The position numbers were made by a program, and so were the translations under genes. From positions 186,001 to 250,000 of the forward strand of contig NZ_JAFKOJ010000003.1 in the NCBI RefSeq assembly GCF_017303275.1: a stretch of DNA of 64,000 nucleotides, given 5' to 3'. The stretch comes from Bacillus sp. NTK034. GTDB lineage: Bacteria; Bacillota; Bacilli; Bacillales; Cytobacillaceae. Shown here in pieces: positions 34,182 through 43,099 of the stretch; the first letter of the stretch is position 1, and each line of letters begins with the position of its first letter. The notes under the pieces were generated by a model. The model was given only the letters and a program-made list of their open reading frames with translations, ran no database searches and was not told the origin of the DNA.

Positions 34182-34237
34182 GATTAAGAAAATTAAAATT
34201 TAACAGTACATTCAAGAAATATCAGGGAGGGAAATCC

Positions 34238-35440
34238 ATGTCAGAAAAACAGCTTCCACTGGAAGATATCAGAGTCATCGAGCTGGGCACGCTTTTAGCA
34301 GGACCATTCTCCGGACGGCTTCTAGGTGACTTCGGTGCTGAAATTATTAAAGTCGAGCCTCCGGGTAAATCAGATCCCATGCGAAATTGGGGAAAATCAA
34401 AAGATGGGATAGGGCTTTGGTGGCCTATTCAATCGCGGAATAAAAAATCGATTTCGTTAAATCTCAGGGAGGAAGAAGGACAGCAGGTTTTAAGGGAGCT
34501 TATTAAAGAAGCCGATGTTGTCATTGAGAATTTCCGCCCGGGGACAATGGAAAAATGGAATCTATCCTATGAAACACTTTCCGAAATCAACCCTAAATTA
34601 ATCATGGTACGGACTTCGGGCTATGGACAGACAGGACCCTATAAGCATCGAGCAGGATTTGGCAGCGTCGGTGAAGCAATGGGCGGGCTCAGAAATGTAA
34701 CCGGTTTCCCTGACAGGCCGCCATCAAGAATTGGTGTATCAATGGGTGATACGCTGGCTGCACTTTTTGCGACAATTGGCTGTCTGGTTGCATTACACGA
34801 GAGGGAGCGTTCCGGAAAGGGACAGGTTGTCGATACGGCCCTCTATGAATCTGTATTCTCAGTGATGGAAAGCATTATTCCGGATTACCTCTTAGCGGGA
34901 TACATAAGGGAGAGGATGGGCAATATCCTGCCAGGTGTAGCTCCCTCTAACATTTACTTCACGCAGGACAAAACTTACATCGTTATAGGAGCCAATGCAG
35001 ATGGAGTGTTCCGCAGGTTATGCGAGGCCATGGAGCAGCCGGAATTGGCAGATGACACAAGATTCGCGACCCACCATGCAAGAGGAGAAAACATGAAGCT
35101 TCTTGACTCCATGATTGAAGAATGGACAAAGACTCTCCCCGCTAAAGAAGCTCTTAAAATTCTTGAAGATAAGGGCGTTCCATCAGGGCTCATTTATACG
35201 GCCAAAGATATTCTGGAAGATCCGCATTATAAGGAACGCGACATGATTATTAAAGTAGATCATCCGCAGCTGGGAGAATTCCCGATGCCTGGCATTGTCC
35301 CAAAATTAAGCAGGACACCAGGGGAAGTGAAGCATGCCGGCCCGGAAGAAATGGGCAAGCACAATCATGAAGTATACACTGGCCTTCTTGGGTTCAATGA
35401 AGAGAGATTAGAAGAATTGAAGAAAAATAATATCATTTAG
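34238..35440 (+). CDS. CaiB/BaiF family CoA-transferase, candidate citramalate CoA-transferase
   Basis: 400 residues from ATG 34238, 7 bases after GGGAGGG; the longer frame from TTG 34172 would start within an operator. 'VIELGTLLAGPFSGRLLGDF' and 'NKKSISLNLREEEGQ' are class III CoA-transferase signatures; the active-site aspartate is in 'GQVVDTALYES' (about 175). It would transfer CoA, perhaps from succinyl-CoA, to the acid handled by this cluster. The pairing with an HMG-CoA-lyase-like enzyme recalls the Chloroflexus succinyl-CoA:D-citramalate transferase and lyase. It is 12 bases from the dehydratase gene. Confidence 0.88.
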   Translation: MSEKQLPLEDIRVIELGTLLAGPFSGRLLGDFGAEIIKVEPPGKSDPMRNWGKSKDGIGLWWPIQSRNKKSISLNLREEEGQQVLRELIKEADVVIENFRPGTMEKWNLSYETLSEINPKLIMVRTSGYGQTGPYKHRAGFGSVGEAMGGLRNVTGFPDRPPSRIGVSMGDTLAALFATIGCLVALHERERSGKGQVVDTALYESVFSVMESIIPDYLLAGYIRERMGNILPGVAPSNIYFTQDKTYIVIGANADGVFRRLCEAMEQPELADDTRFATHHARGENMKLLDSMIEEWTKTLPAKEALKILEDKGVPSGLIYTAKDILEDPHYKERDMIIKVDHPQLGEFPMPGIVPKLSRTPGEVKHAGPEEMGKHNHEVYTGLLGFNEERLEELKKNNII

Positions 35441-35452
35441 GAGGGCTTCAGA

Positions 35453-36880
35453 ATGAGGCGGACCTTATACGAGAAAATCTGGGAAAAGCATGCAGTCGTG
35501 GAGGAACAGGATAAGCCTTCCCTTTTGTACATTGATCTTCATTTAGTACATGAGGTCACATCACCTCAAGCATTTGAAGGCTTAAGAATCAAGAATCGCA
35601 AGGTGAGAAGGCCGGATCTGACTGTGGCTACCATGGATCACAGCATTCCAACAACTGACCGTTCCCTTCCTTTTAAAGATCAAATCGCCAAAAGGCAAGT
35701 CGACGCTCTGACAAAAAACTGCAGAGAGTTCGGTATACAGCTTTTTGACCTGGATAGCCGAAATCAGGGAATTGTACACGTCATTGCTCCTGAGCTTGGG
35801 CTAACACAGCCCGGGATGACCATCGTTTGCGGCGACAGCCATACCTCTACACATGGAGCTTTCGGCGCACTTGCCTTTGGCATTGGCACGAGTGAAGTAG
35901 AACATGTCCTTGCCACTCAAACAATAAAGCAATTTAAATCTAAAACATTAGCCATAAATATACACGGCAATTTGCCGCAAGGAACGACTGCCAAAGATCT
36001 GATTCTTTCAATCATTGGAAGGTATGGTCATGATTTTGCAACAGGCTATGTTGTGGAGTATCGCGGTGAGGCGATTCGTAATTTAACAATGGAAGAGCGG
36101 ATGACCGTATGCAATATGAGCATTGAAATGGGAGCAAGGGCAGGGCTGATTCAGCCTGACGAAAAAACCTTTAACTATTTAAAAGGGAAACAAGCTGTTC
36201 CTGATGGAATCGAGTGGGGGGAAGCGCTTGCAGAATGGAAGAAATATTATACTGACGAAGATGCCGAATTTGATCTGACTGCTGACTTTAATGCAGCTGA
36301 AGTAATCCCGCAGGTTACCTGGGGGACAAATCCGGGCCAGGTAGCAGGTATTACAAAAGTTATACCTCTAACGAAAGATTTGCAAGCAGATCAAATAGGT
36401 CCAGCTAAAAAAGCATTAAAGTACATGGACCTTCAGCCAGGAACACCCATCACAGAAATTGCTGTCAATAAAGTCTTTATCGGCTCCTGCACAAACAGCC
36501 GGATAGAAGATCTTCGAAAAGCGGCAAAAATCGTAAACGGTTACAAAGTTGCTGAACAGGTGGAAGCGCTAGTTGTTCCTGGTTCACAGCTTGTAAAAAT
36601 GCAGGCTGAAGCTGAAGGGCTCGACCAAATTTTTATAAGAGCCGGTTTTCAATGGAGAGAAGCGGGCTGCAGCATGTGCCTCGGTATGAATGAGGACTTG
36701 GTTCTTCCGGAAGAACGCTGCGCATCGACCTCCAACCGGAATTTTGAAGGCAGGCAGGGAAGAAATGCGAGGACCCATTTGGTCAGTCCTGAAATGGCTG
36801 CTGCAGCAGCGATTGCCGGCCGGTTTATAGATGTAAGGGAGTGGCCTGTTAAATATAGCAAGGAGGTCAGTGTACAATGA
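35453..36880 (+). CDS. LeuC-type dehydratase large subunit, probably catabolic
   Basis: 475 residues, full-length and with intact residues: '[20 protein letters not shown]' (about 124), '[18 protein letters not shown]' (about 344, first cluster cysteine) and '[11 protein letters not shown]' (about 408, the CxxC pair). It belongs to the 4Fe-4S 3-isopropylmalate dehydratase large subunits. In leucine synthesis it would sit with leuA and leuB, which are not here. LeuCD enzymes are known to act also on citraconate and citramalate, so a citraconate hydratase role suits the adjacent CoA-transferase and lyase. ATG 35453 follows AGGAGGG; the stop overlaps the small-subunit start. Confidence 0.88.
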   Translation: MRRTLYEKIWEKHAVVEEQDKPSLLYIDLHLVHEVTSPQAFEGLRIKNRKVRRPDLTVATMDHSIPTTDRSLPFKDQIAKRQVDALTKNCREFGIQLFDLDSRNQGIVHVIAPELGLTQPGMTIVCGDSHTSTHGAFGALAFGIGTSEVEHVLATQTIKQFKSKTLAINIHGNLPQGTTAKDLILSIIGRYGHDFATGYVVEYRGEAIRNLTMEERMTVCNMSIEMGARAGLIQPDEKTFNYLKGKQAVPDGIEWGEALAEWKKYYTDEDAEFDLTADFNAAEVIPQVTWGTNPGQVAGITKVIPLTKDLQADQIGPAKKALKYMDLQPGTPITEIAVNKVFIGSCTNSRIEDLRKAAKIVNGYKVAEQVEALVVPGSQLVKMQAEAEGLDQIFIRAGFQWREAGCSMCLGMNEDLVLPEERCASTSNRNFEGRQGRNARTHLVSPEMAAAAAIAGRFIDVREWPVKYSKEVSVQ

Positions 36881-37482
36881 AGTCTTTTACCAGATTTACA
36901 GGCATAGCTGCTCCGCTTGATGCTGCAAATGTTGACACAGATGCCATCATTCCAAAACAGTTTTTAAAAAGAATTGAAAGAACTGGGTTTGGCGAATTCC
37001 TCTTCTACGAATGGCGATACGAAGATGGCAGGGAAAAACCGGATTTCATTCTAAATCGGGAACCTTACCGGAATGCACCGATTCTGCTGGCAAGGAAAAA
37101 CTTTGGCTGCGGCTCATCCAGAGAGCACGCACCCTGGGCGATTGCAGAATATGGGATTAGAGTGATCCTGGCATCATCATTCGCAGATATTTTCTATAAT
37201 AATTGTTTTAAAAATGGCATCCTGCCAATAGTCTTGCCTGAAAAGGATATTGAAGTTTTGTTTCAAAAAAGCAATGAATCACCTGGTTATCAGCTGAGCG
37301 TAGATTTAGAGAATCAAAGAATTGAGGACTCCTTCGGGTACATGGTCGAATTCGATATCGTTTCTTATCGAAAAGATCAGCTGTTAAAGGGGCTGGACGA
37401 AATCGGGGCAACCCTTCAATCAGCTGAATTAATAGACTCCTATGAATCGGCACATAAGATTTTCTATAAGCTGGAGGTTTAA
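36877..37482 (+). CDS. LeuD-type dehydratase small subunit
   Basis: 201 residues, standard for the bacterial LeuD swivel subunit. '[20 protein letters not shown]' (about 15), '[19 protein letters not shown]' (about 70; substrate-recognition serine and arginine) and '[17 protein letters not shown]' are all present. It overlaps the large-subunit gene by 4 bases (ATGA), so the two are translated together. AAGGAGG precedes the start. The partner and context are as for the large subunit: hydration of citraconate to D-citramalate is the favoured reading. Confidence 0.9.
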   Translation: MKSFTRFTGIAAPLDAANVDTDAIIPKQFLKRIERTGFGEFLFYEWRYEDGREKPDFILNREPYRNAPILLARKNFGCGSSREHAPWAIAEYGIRVILASSFADIFYNNCFKNGILPIVLPEKDIEVLFQKSNESPGYQLSVDLENQRIEDSFGYMVEFDIVSYRKDQLLKGLDEIGATLQSAELIDSYESAHKIFYKLEV

Positions 37483-37507
37483 ATTTCAGCAAAAGGGAGG
37501 AAGTCAT

Positions 37508-37768
37508 ATGGAAAACAGAACGATAAAAGAACCTATTCGAAAAAAATGGATTTGGATAGTCCTCGCCATCATTACACTTGGCGTAGTACCCTGGTATTTT
37601 CCGAATGCAGCAGCTGAGCCCTATATTCTCGGGTTTCCGTTATGGGCATTTATCTCGACAGCTTTTTCCATTATCATGTGCGGATATTTAAGCTGGCTTT
37701 GTGTGAATGAGTGGAATATCGTAGAGGAACAGGAAGAAGCCGAAAAAGCAAAGGGGGATAAATCATGA
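37508..37768 (+). CDS. DUF3311-type small membrane protein
   Basis: 86 residues with two membrane helices (about 15-32 and 44-64) and an acidic, charged C-terminus. ATG 37508 is preceded by AAGGGAGG. Small DUF3311 proteins are commonly encoded right before sodium:solute symporters, as here, with a 4-base overlap. It is probably a symporter accessory subunit. Confidence 0.8.
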   Translation: MENRTIKEPIRKKWIWIVLAIITLGVVPWYFPNAAAEPYILGFPLWAFISTAFSIIMCGYLSWLCVNEWNIVEEQEEAEKAKGDKS

Positions 37769-39273
37769 ATGATTTAGCTTTTGCAGGCACAGATGGGATC
37801 ATTATTTTATCAGCCTTTGCCATAATCATGCTGTTAATTGGATACTTATCGGGCAGAGGTGAGAAGAACCTTCATCACAGTCTTTCAGGGTACTATCTTG
37901 CCGGAAGGAATCTCGGTTTTATCGCACTCTTTTTCACCTTATATGCGACGCAATATAGCGGGAATACCATTGTCGGATATGCCCCAACAGCATATAGGAC
38001 AGGTTTCTCGTGGATTCAGTCCATTTCATTTATGACAATCATTATCGGAATCTATTTACTGTTTGCACCAAGATTATATGTCATTGCAAAGAAAAGAAAC
38101 TTTGTTACACCTACTGACTGGATCGATCACCGCTTCAAATCGAAAGCAGTCACATTGCTTAGTATTTTTCTTATGCTTTGGGGGCTTGGAAACTATCTTT
38201 TAGAACAGCTTGTAGCGATTGGCCAGGCTGTGTCGGGGATGACAGGCGGCACGATCCCATACCAAATAGCTGTTATCGTCTTTGTAGCTGTTATGCTTGC
38301 CTATGAGTGGATGGGCGGAATGAAGGCGGTTGCTTTTACTGATGTTATGCAAGGCATTGTCCTAATGATTGGAATCATTGTCTTCCTCATCGGCGGCTTG
38401 TATCTCGTAGGTGGAAATTTCTCTGATGTTACAAGGTATGTAGCAGAACTGGAGCCGGCAAAAACGGCAGTTCCTCCAATGGAAGTGAATATCAATTGGC
38501 TGAGTATGCTCGTGCTTGTTGGACTGGGAGCAAGTATTTATCCGCACGCTGTTCAAAGAATCTATTCTGCGCAAAGCGAGAAAACATTGAAAAAATCCTT
38601 TGCCCGCATGGCATGGATGCCGCCAATTACAACAGGGCTTGTATTTATGGTAGGTATTATTGGAATTATGCTTTTTCCAGGACTGGATAAGACGGGTTCT
38701 GAACAGCTCGTAGGTCTGATGGCCAATGAGATTGCCGCCATTAATCCATTTTATTACTGGATTATGATCATCTTCTTTGGCGGGATTGTAGCTGCCATTA
38801 TTTCTACAGCCGACTCTGTTCTGCTCAGCTTTTCATCCATGCTTTCGAATGACGTATATGGAAAATTCATCAATCCTAAGGCATCTGAACATAAGAAGGT
38901 CATGGTCGGGAAAGTATGCGGAATCATTGCGATCATCTTTCTTCTGTGGATTGCCTGGAATCCTCCGGGAACGCTATATGAAATTTTCGTCTTAAAGTTC
39001 GAATTGCTTGTTCAGGTATTCCCGGCCTTTGTACTGGGCTTATATTGGAAGCGCTTATCAGGAAAGGCTGTCTTCTGGGGAATGCTTGCAGGCGCAATAT
39101 TAGCAGGAGTGCTTACTCTTACAGGCTACAAAACCATATATGGAATCCACGGCGGCGTCATTGGGTTAGGACTGAACTTCTTTATCTGTATTGCAGGCTC
39201 CCTTTTAGCTCCAGCTGTATCAAAGAGTAAAGTACTGGAGGAAGATTTGACTGCAATCAATTTAAAGGCATAA
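37765..39273 (+). CDS. Sodium:solute symporter (SSS family)
   Basis: 502 residues with about 13 membrane segments. 'GYYLAGRNLGFIALFFTLYA' (about 42) and 'QYSGNTIVGYAPTAYRTGFS' are the sodium-site helix 1 region; 'TADSVLLSFSSMLSNDVY' (about 350) contains the serine pair of helix 8 that binds sodium. It resembles the pantothenate/monocarboxylate branch. It is translationally coupled to the small membrane protein before it and should import the acid that this cluster breaks down. Confidence 0.9.
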   Translation: MNDLAFAGTDGIIILSAFAIIMLLIGYLSGRGEKNLHHSLSGYYLAGRNLGFIALFFTLYATQYSGNTIVGYAPTAYRTGFSWIQSISFMTIIIGIYLLFAPRLYVIAKKRNFVTPTDWIDHRFKSKAVTLLSIFLMLWGLGNYLLEQLVAIGQAVSGMTGGTIPYQIAVIVFVAVMLAYEWMGGMKAVAFTDVMQGIVLMIGIIVFLIGGLYLVGGNFSDVTRYVAELEPAKTAVPPMEVNINWLSMLVLVGLGASIYPHAVQRIYSAQSEKTLKKSFARMAWMPPITTGLVFMVGIIGIMLFPGLDKTGSEQLVGLMANEIAAINPFYYWIMIIFFGGIVAAIISTADSVLLSFSSMLSNDVYGKFINPKASEHKKVMVGKVCGIIAIIFLLWIAWNPPGTLYEIFVLKFELLVQVFPAFVLGLYWKRLSGKAVFWGMLAGAILAGVLTLTGYKTIYGIHGGVIGLGLNFFICIAGSLLAPAVSKSKVLEEDLTAINLKA

Positions 39274-39297
39274 TAGCCAAAAAAGAGATGATTAATT

Positions 39298-40545
39298 ATG
39301 AGTAATTCACTGGCAGAAAAGCAATTTGCCATCAATGAAAATCCATGGAAAATGCTATTATTCCTTCTGCTGGCACAGCTGATGGTAGCATTTGTCGGCA
39401 GAAGCATTGGACCGCTGGGAGTCTTAATCGGTGAGGATCTTTCCTTGACCAAGTCGCAAATTGGCATGCTCCCGGCGGCTCTCTTTTTGGGCCAGGCGAT
39501 CATTTCTGTTCCTGCCGGCTTCCTGACTGACCTTGCAGGATCCCGTAAATTATTGGTGCTGGCGTCTGCTTTAATGGGGTTGGGCTTTCTGTTCATGACA
39601 TTGCTTCATGATTTCTGGCTTGTCCTGTTATTGATTGTTATCGGCGGAATTGGGTATGGGTCCATGCACCCGATCACCAATAGAGGCATCATTTATTGGT
39701 TTCCTCTCAAACAGCGGGGAACAGCAATGGGAATAAAACAAACCGGCATCACGGCTGGATCGGCTCTGGCCAGTTTGATTCTGCTTCCGCTTAGTGTCAC
39801 TTTTGGCTGGAGATTTGTACTTCTTACGGCCTGCCTTCTTTTATTGGCGGGCGGATTCGTCTCCTATCATTATTACCGGGATCCGCCCGAACTGGAACAA
39901 GCGAAGGGCAGCAGCATGAGTTTGCTCCAATTTTACAAATCAATGTTTAAAATGTTTAAAAATAAAGCCTTGATGCTGATAAGCTTTAGTGCTCTCGGTT
40001 TGAATGGCACACAAATGTGCTTAAATACGTATATTGTTTTGTTTGCCTATGAACAGCTGAAGATATCAATCTTTTTATCAGGTATTCTCCTGGTTATATC
40101 TGAAATATCCGGTACCATTGGCAGGGTTGCGTGGGGAGTTATTAGCGATAGGCTGTTTGAAGGAAAGCGTGTTGTAATTCTTATGATTATTACCATTATT
40201 ACCGCATTGGCAAGTACGTCAGCTGCTGTCATAACTTCAGCCCCTTTTTGGGTAATGGCTCCCATTACAGCTCTGTTTGGATTTGCAGCTTCAGGTTTTA
40301 ATGGAATCTGGATGAATCTTGCAAGTGAATTGGTGCCGAGAGAACAAGCTGGCATCTCAAGCGGGATCAGTATCACACTGGGATCAGCTGGCGCCATTAT
40401 AATTCCGCCCTTGTTCGGATTAATCGTGGATAAGACGGGGCAATTTTCTTCCGGGTGGTTCTTAATCACAGGTATGATGTTTATTGTTTTTACTTTACTG
40501 ACAGTATTATCCATTATGAATAAAAAGAATAACTTTGTTATTTAA
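39298..40545 (+). CDS. MFS transporter in the acid cluster
   Basis: 415 residues, 12 membrane segments. The loop 'GFLTDLAGSRKLLVLASALM' (about 80) and 'KQRGTAMGIKQTGITAGSAL' (about 140) are typical of the nitrate/oxalate/organic-anion branch; the second half has 'GVISDRLFEGKRVVIL'. It starts 24 bases after the symporter with an AAAAGAG RBS. Two carriers in one operon suggest either two substrates or exchange of a product. Confidence 0.87.
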   Translation: MSNSLAEKQFAINENPWKMLLFLLLAQLMVAFVGRSIGPLGVLIGEDLSLTKSQIGMLPAALFLGQAIISVPAGFLTDLAGSRKLLVLASALMGLGFLFMTLLHDFWLVLLLIVIGGIGYGSMHPITNRGIIYWFPLKQRGTAMGIKQTGITAGSALASLILLPLSVTFGWRFVLLTACLLLLAGGFVSYHYYRDPPELEQAKGSSMSLLQFYKSMFKMFKNKALMLISFSALGLNGTQMCLNTYIVLFAYEQLKISIFLSGILLVISEISGTIGRVAWGVISDRLFEGKRVVILMIITIITALASTSAAVITSAPFWVMAPITALFGFAASGFNGIWMNLASELVPREQAGISSGISITLGSAGAIIIPPLFGLIVDKTGQFSSGWFLITGMMFIVFTLLTVLSIMNKKNNFVI

Positions 40546-40565
40546 AAGTGGAAGGAGTGATCCGT

Positions 40566-41162
40566 TTGGAATTTAACCCTTCGGACCTTGGAGAAAAAGA
40601 AGTGTACAAATTATTAACCGGATCTGTCGTCCCAAGACCGATTGCGTGGGTTTCCACTGTATCACAGGAAGGGGGCCAGAATCTCGCACCCTTCAGTTTT
40701 TTCACGGTTGCTTCAAGAAATCCTCCGATGCTCTGTATTTCTATTGGACCTGGCGTGGGCGACAGGGAAGGAACAGAAAAAGATACATTGGTCAACATCC
40801 GGGCGACAAAAGAGTTTGTCATCAACGTTGTTCCTGCTCCATTGGGAAACCAAATGCAAAAAAGTGCAGAGAATCTCCCGAGTAATGCTGATGAGTTTGA
40901 AGCTGCAGGGCTTTCGGCTGCTGAAAGTCATTTAGTCGCCCCTAAGAGGGTAAAAGAAGCACCAATCCATATGGAATGCAAGCTGGAACAAATTATTAAG
41001 CTGGGAAGCGATCATCTGATTATCGGGAGAATGGTATATTATCATATTGATGATGAGTACTACCTCGGTAATTATAAAGTGAACTTAGAAAAACTGCAGC
41101 CGCTAGGAAGGCTGGCAGGAAACTATAGTGAAAGCAGCGAATTCTTTAAGCTGCCGAGATAA
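40566..41162 (+). CDS. Flavin reductase / FMN-binding domain protein
   Basis: 198 residues from TTG 40566, 8 bases after GGAAGGAG; GTG 40548 overlaps that RBS. 'LLTGSVVPRPIAWVSTVSQE' (about 15) and 'NLAPFSFFTVASRNPPMLCI' (about 40) are the FMN-binding signatures of this split-barrel family. Members supply reduced flavin or act on small aromatic or quinone substrates. Its role in this operon is unclear; perhaps a partner oxygenase lies elsewhere. It is the last gene before a terminator. Confidence 0.87.
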   Translation: MEFNPSDLGEKEVYKLLTGSVVPRPIAWVSTVSQEGGQNLAPFSFFTVASRNPPMLCISIGPGVGDREGTEKDTLVNIRATKEFVINVVPAPLGNQMQKSAENLPSNADEFEAAGLSAAESHLVAPKRVKEAPIHMECKLEQIIKLGSDHLIIGRMVYYHIDDEYYLGNYKVNLEKLQPLGRLAGNYSESSEFFKLPR

Positions 41163-41170
41163 TATTTCAA

Positions 41171-41200
41171 ATGCCGGGCCTTATGGCCGGCATTTTTTTT
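41171..41200 (+). terminator. Intrinsic terminator of the acid cluster
   Basis: ATGCCGGGCC and GGCCGGCAT pair around TTAT, followed by eight T residues. Confidence 0.88.
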
Positions 41201-41286
41201 GCATTGGGAGTATACCTATTTATGTATTTCCGCTTGCCAAGATGATAATATATCCTTAAAACCTAGTCCCATCTGGAGGTATTCCT

Positions 41287-42657
41287 TTGGAAAACTACGC
41301 GGATCTCATTCAAAAACAAAGAAATTTCTTCACCCAGGGTAAAACAAAAGATGTCACATTTCGAATAGAGGCCCTCGGAAAGCTTCGTTCGGTCATTAAG
41401 CAGCATGAGCAGGAATTGATGGATGCGTTAAAGGCGGATCTTAATAAAAGTGAGTTTGATGCGTACTTGACGGAGATTGGAATCCTGCTGGAGGAAATCC
41501 GCTTTACGTTGAAACATTTAAAAAAATGGGCAAAACCGAGAAAAGTAAAGTCTTCAATTGCCCAACTCGGCTCGAAAAGCTATATATATCCAGAACCTTA
41601 TGGAGTTGCGCTAATCATAGCGCCCTGGAATTATCCTTTTCAGCTCGCGATTGCTCCCCTGATCGGAGCAATAGCCGCAGGGAATTGCGCAGTTCTGAAG
41701 CCATCAGAATTAACGCCGCAAACTTCGGCCTTGCTGTCAAAAATGATCAGCAATCATTTCCCGCAGGAGTATATTTCAGTTGTTGAAGGTGACGCAGAAA
41801 CAAGCACTGCCCTGCTAAATGAAAAGGTGGATTATATTTTCTTTACAGGCAGTGTCCCTGTCGGAAAAATCATCATGGAAGCAGCATCCAGGCACCTTAC
41901 TCCCATTACCCTTGAATTGGGAGGGAAGAGTCCTTGCATCGTGCATGAAGATGCCAACTTGAAGCTTGCAGCGAAGAGAATTGCCTGGGGAAAATATATT
42001 AATGCCGGCCAAACTTGTGTGGCCCCTGATTATATTTATGTACAGTGCAGTATAAAAGAAGAATTCCTGAATGAACTAAAACAAGCCATACAGGAGCTTT
42101 ATGGAAAACATCCGATTACATCCGGCCAATTTACGAGAATCGTCAGTGAAAGACACTTTAGCCGTCTCACCAAATTTTTAACAAGTGGTATCACTGTTCA
42201 TGGCGGCGGGCATGATTTACATTCTCTAAGCATCGAACCAACAGTTCTCGATAATATTACATGGGCTGATGAAGTCATGCAGGATGAAATATTTGGACCG
42301 ATTTTGCCGGTGCTCGAATATGATAACTTGTCCGGGATGATGGCAGAGGTTACAGCACGCCCGAAACCTTTAGCGCTATATATCTTCACAGAAAGTGAGG
42401 GTGTCCAGAACCAGATTCTAAGCAGCATTTCCTTTGGAGGGGGATGCATTAATGATACCGTTTATCATCTTAGTTCACCTTATCTGCCTTTCGGGGGAGT
42501 AGGGGAGAGCGGGATTGGAGCTTATCATGGAAAGGGAAGCTTTGATGTGTTTTCACATGAAAAAAGCATTCTGAAGCAAACCACCAGATTCGATTTGCCA
42601 TTCCGATATCCGACCACAAAAGATGCATTAAAAAAGGTGAAGCTTTTTATCAAATAA
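41287..42657 (+). CDS. Aldehyde dehydrogenase, YwdH-like
   Basis: 456 residues, shorter than typical 480-500 residue enzymes and like the fatty-aldehyde (class 3) branch. 'IIAPWNYPFQLAIAPLIGAI' (about 107), 'FFTGSVPVGKIIMEAAS' (about 182), the catalytic glutamate in 'TLELGGKSPCIV' (about 210) and the catalytic cysteine in 'NAGQTCVAPDYIYV' (about 245) are all intact. TTG 41287 follows GGAGGTATTCC. It would oxidise medium- or long-chain aldehydes with NAD(P). It is monocistronic. Confidence 0.92.
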   Translation: MENYADLIQKQRNFFTQGKTKDVTFRIEALGKLRSVIKQHEQELMDALKADLNKSEFDAYLTEIGILLEEIRFTLKHLKKWAKPRKVKSSIAQLGSKSYIYPEPYGVALIIAPWNYPFQLAIAPLIGAIAAGNCAVLKPSELTPQTSALLSKMISNHFPQEYISVVEGDAETSTALLNEKVDYIFFTGSVPVGKIIMEAASRHLTPITLELGGKSPCIVHEDANLKLAAKRIAWGKYINAGQTCVAPDYIYVQCSIKEEFLNELKQAIQELYGKHPITSGQFTRIVSERHFSRLTKFLTSGITVHGGGHDLHSLSIEPTVLDNITWADEVMQDEIFGPILPVLEYDNLSGMMAEVTARPKPLALYIFTESEGVQNQILSSISFGGGCINDTVYHLSSPYLPFGGVGESGIGAYHGKGSFDVFSHEKSILKQTTRFDLPFRYPTTKDALKKVKLFIK

Positions 42658-42681
42658 CCGTCTTCTTGGAAGGCGGTTTTT
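42656..42681 (+). terminator. Intrinsic terminator after the aldehyde dehydrogenase
   Basis: AACCGTCTTC (42656-42665) and GAAGGCGGTT (42669-42678) pair around a short loop, followed by more T residues. The remaining gap to 42880 holds no credible gene. Confidence 0.8.
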
Positions 42682-42879
42682 ATTATGCATTATTTTTCGG
42701 AGGCTTTAGCCCTTTGTTTAAATCCTGTATGGCAGCCTCTGTTTTTTTTGACAGGTTTTTGGTATATGGTGAAACCGAGAATGTGGGGAAGTTAATATTT
42801 TTCACTTTCTTGGTCAGTTTTTTCATTGAAATCAGCCCTTTTTATCTTTATTATATGTCCCCTTCAATTGAACATGAAT

Positions 42880-42908
42880 AGGGCGCGGAAGAAATTTCCT
42901 CCCACGCC
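42880..42908 (-). terminator. Hairpin after spoIISB
   Basis: On the minus strand GGCGTGGGAGGAAATTTCTT and CCGCGCC (42908-42881) fold into an imperfect stem of about 13 bases. It starts 12 bases after the antitoxin stop. There is no long T-run, so its strength is uncertain. Confidence 0.5.
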
Positions 42909-42919
42909 ATATAGTATGC

Positions 42920-43099
42920 TCAAGCCTTAGTTTTGGTATAAACGCTTATTAATCTTTTGTTCTTTTTTAATATCCTTTCGGTGTGGGGACTTACTTCAAA
43001 ACCCGGAAGGCTGACCCGGGATTTTTTTTTGAGAGTTTTCATGGTGTTTTTAGCATGCAACTCAGGTTTCTCCGTTTTCTTCTTCGCTGGTTCCTTCAT
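42920..43099 (-). CDS. spoIISB: SpoIISB antitoxin
   Basis: 59 residues, starting at ATG 43099 inside the end of spoIISA, with AGGAGG at normal distance. It begins MKEPAKKKTEKPELHAKNTM and has the conserved part 'VSPHTERILKKNKRLI', which matches the VSPHTARIFKENERLI region that I recall from B. subtilis SpoIISB. It is strongly basic, as expected for a protein that binds the acidic cytosolic domain of SpoIISA. The reading frames overlap by 38 bases, which couples antitoxin to toxin translation. In B. subtilis this protein neutralises SpoIISA during growth and sporulation. Confidence 0.88.
   Translation of the reverse strand: MKEPAKKKTEKPELHAKNTMKTLKKKSRVSLPGFEVSPHTERILKKNKRLISVYTKTKA

Noticed and set aside
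35453-37482. Leucine biosynthesis leuCD operon
   Set aside because: No leuA, leuB or ilv genes are near; the neighbours are a CoA-transferase, lyase, GntR repressor and transporters, which fits catabolism better.
42666-42881. 71-residue plus-strand open frame rich in Phe
   Set aside because: It starts inside the aldehyde dehydrogenase terminator, has no RBS and shows no family likeness.
43000-43030. Terminator-like CCGG hairpin followed by a T-run
   Set aside because: It lies inside the spoIISB coding frame, and the T-run is the antisense of its lysine codons; no plus-strand gene ends there.
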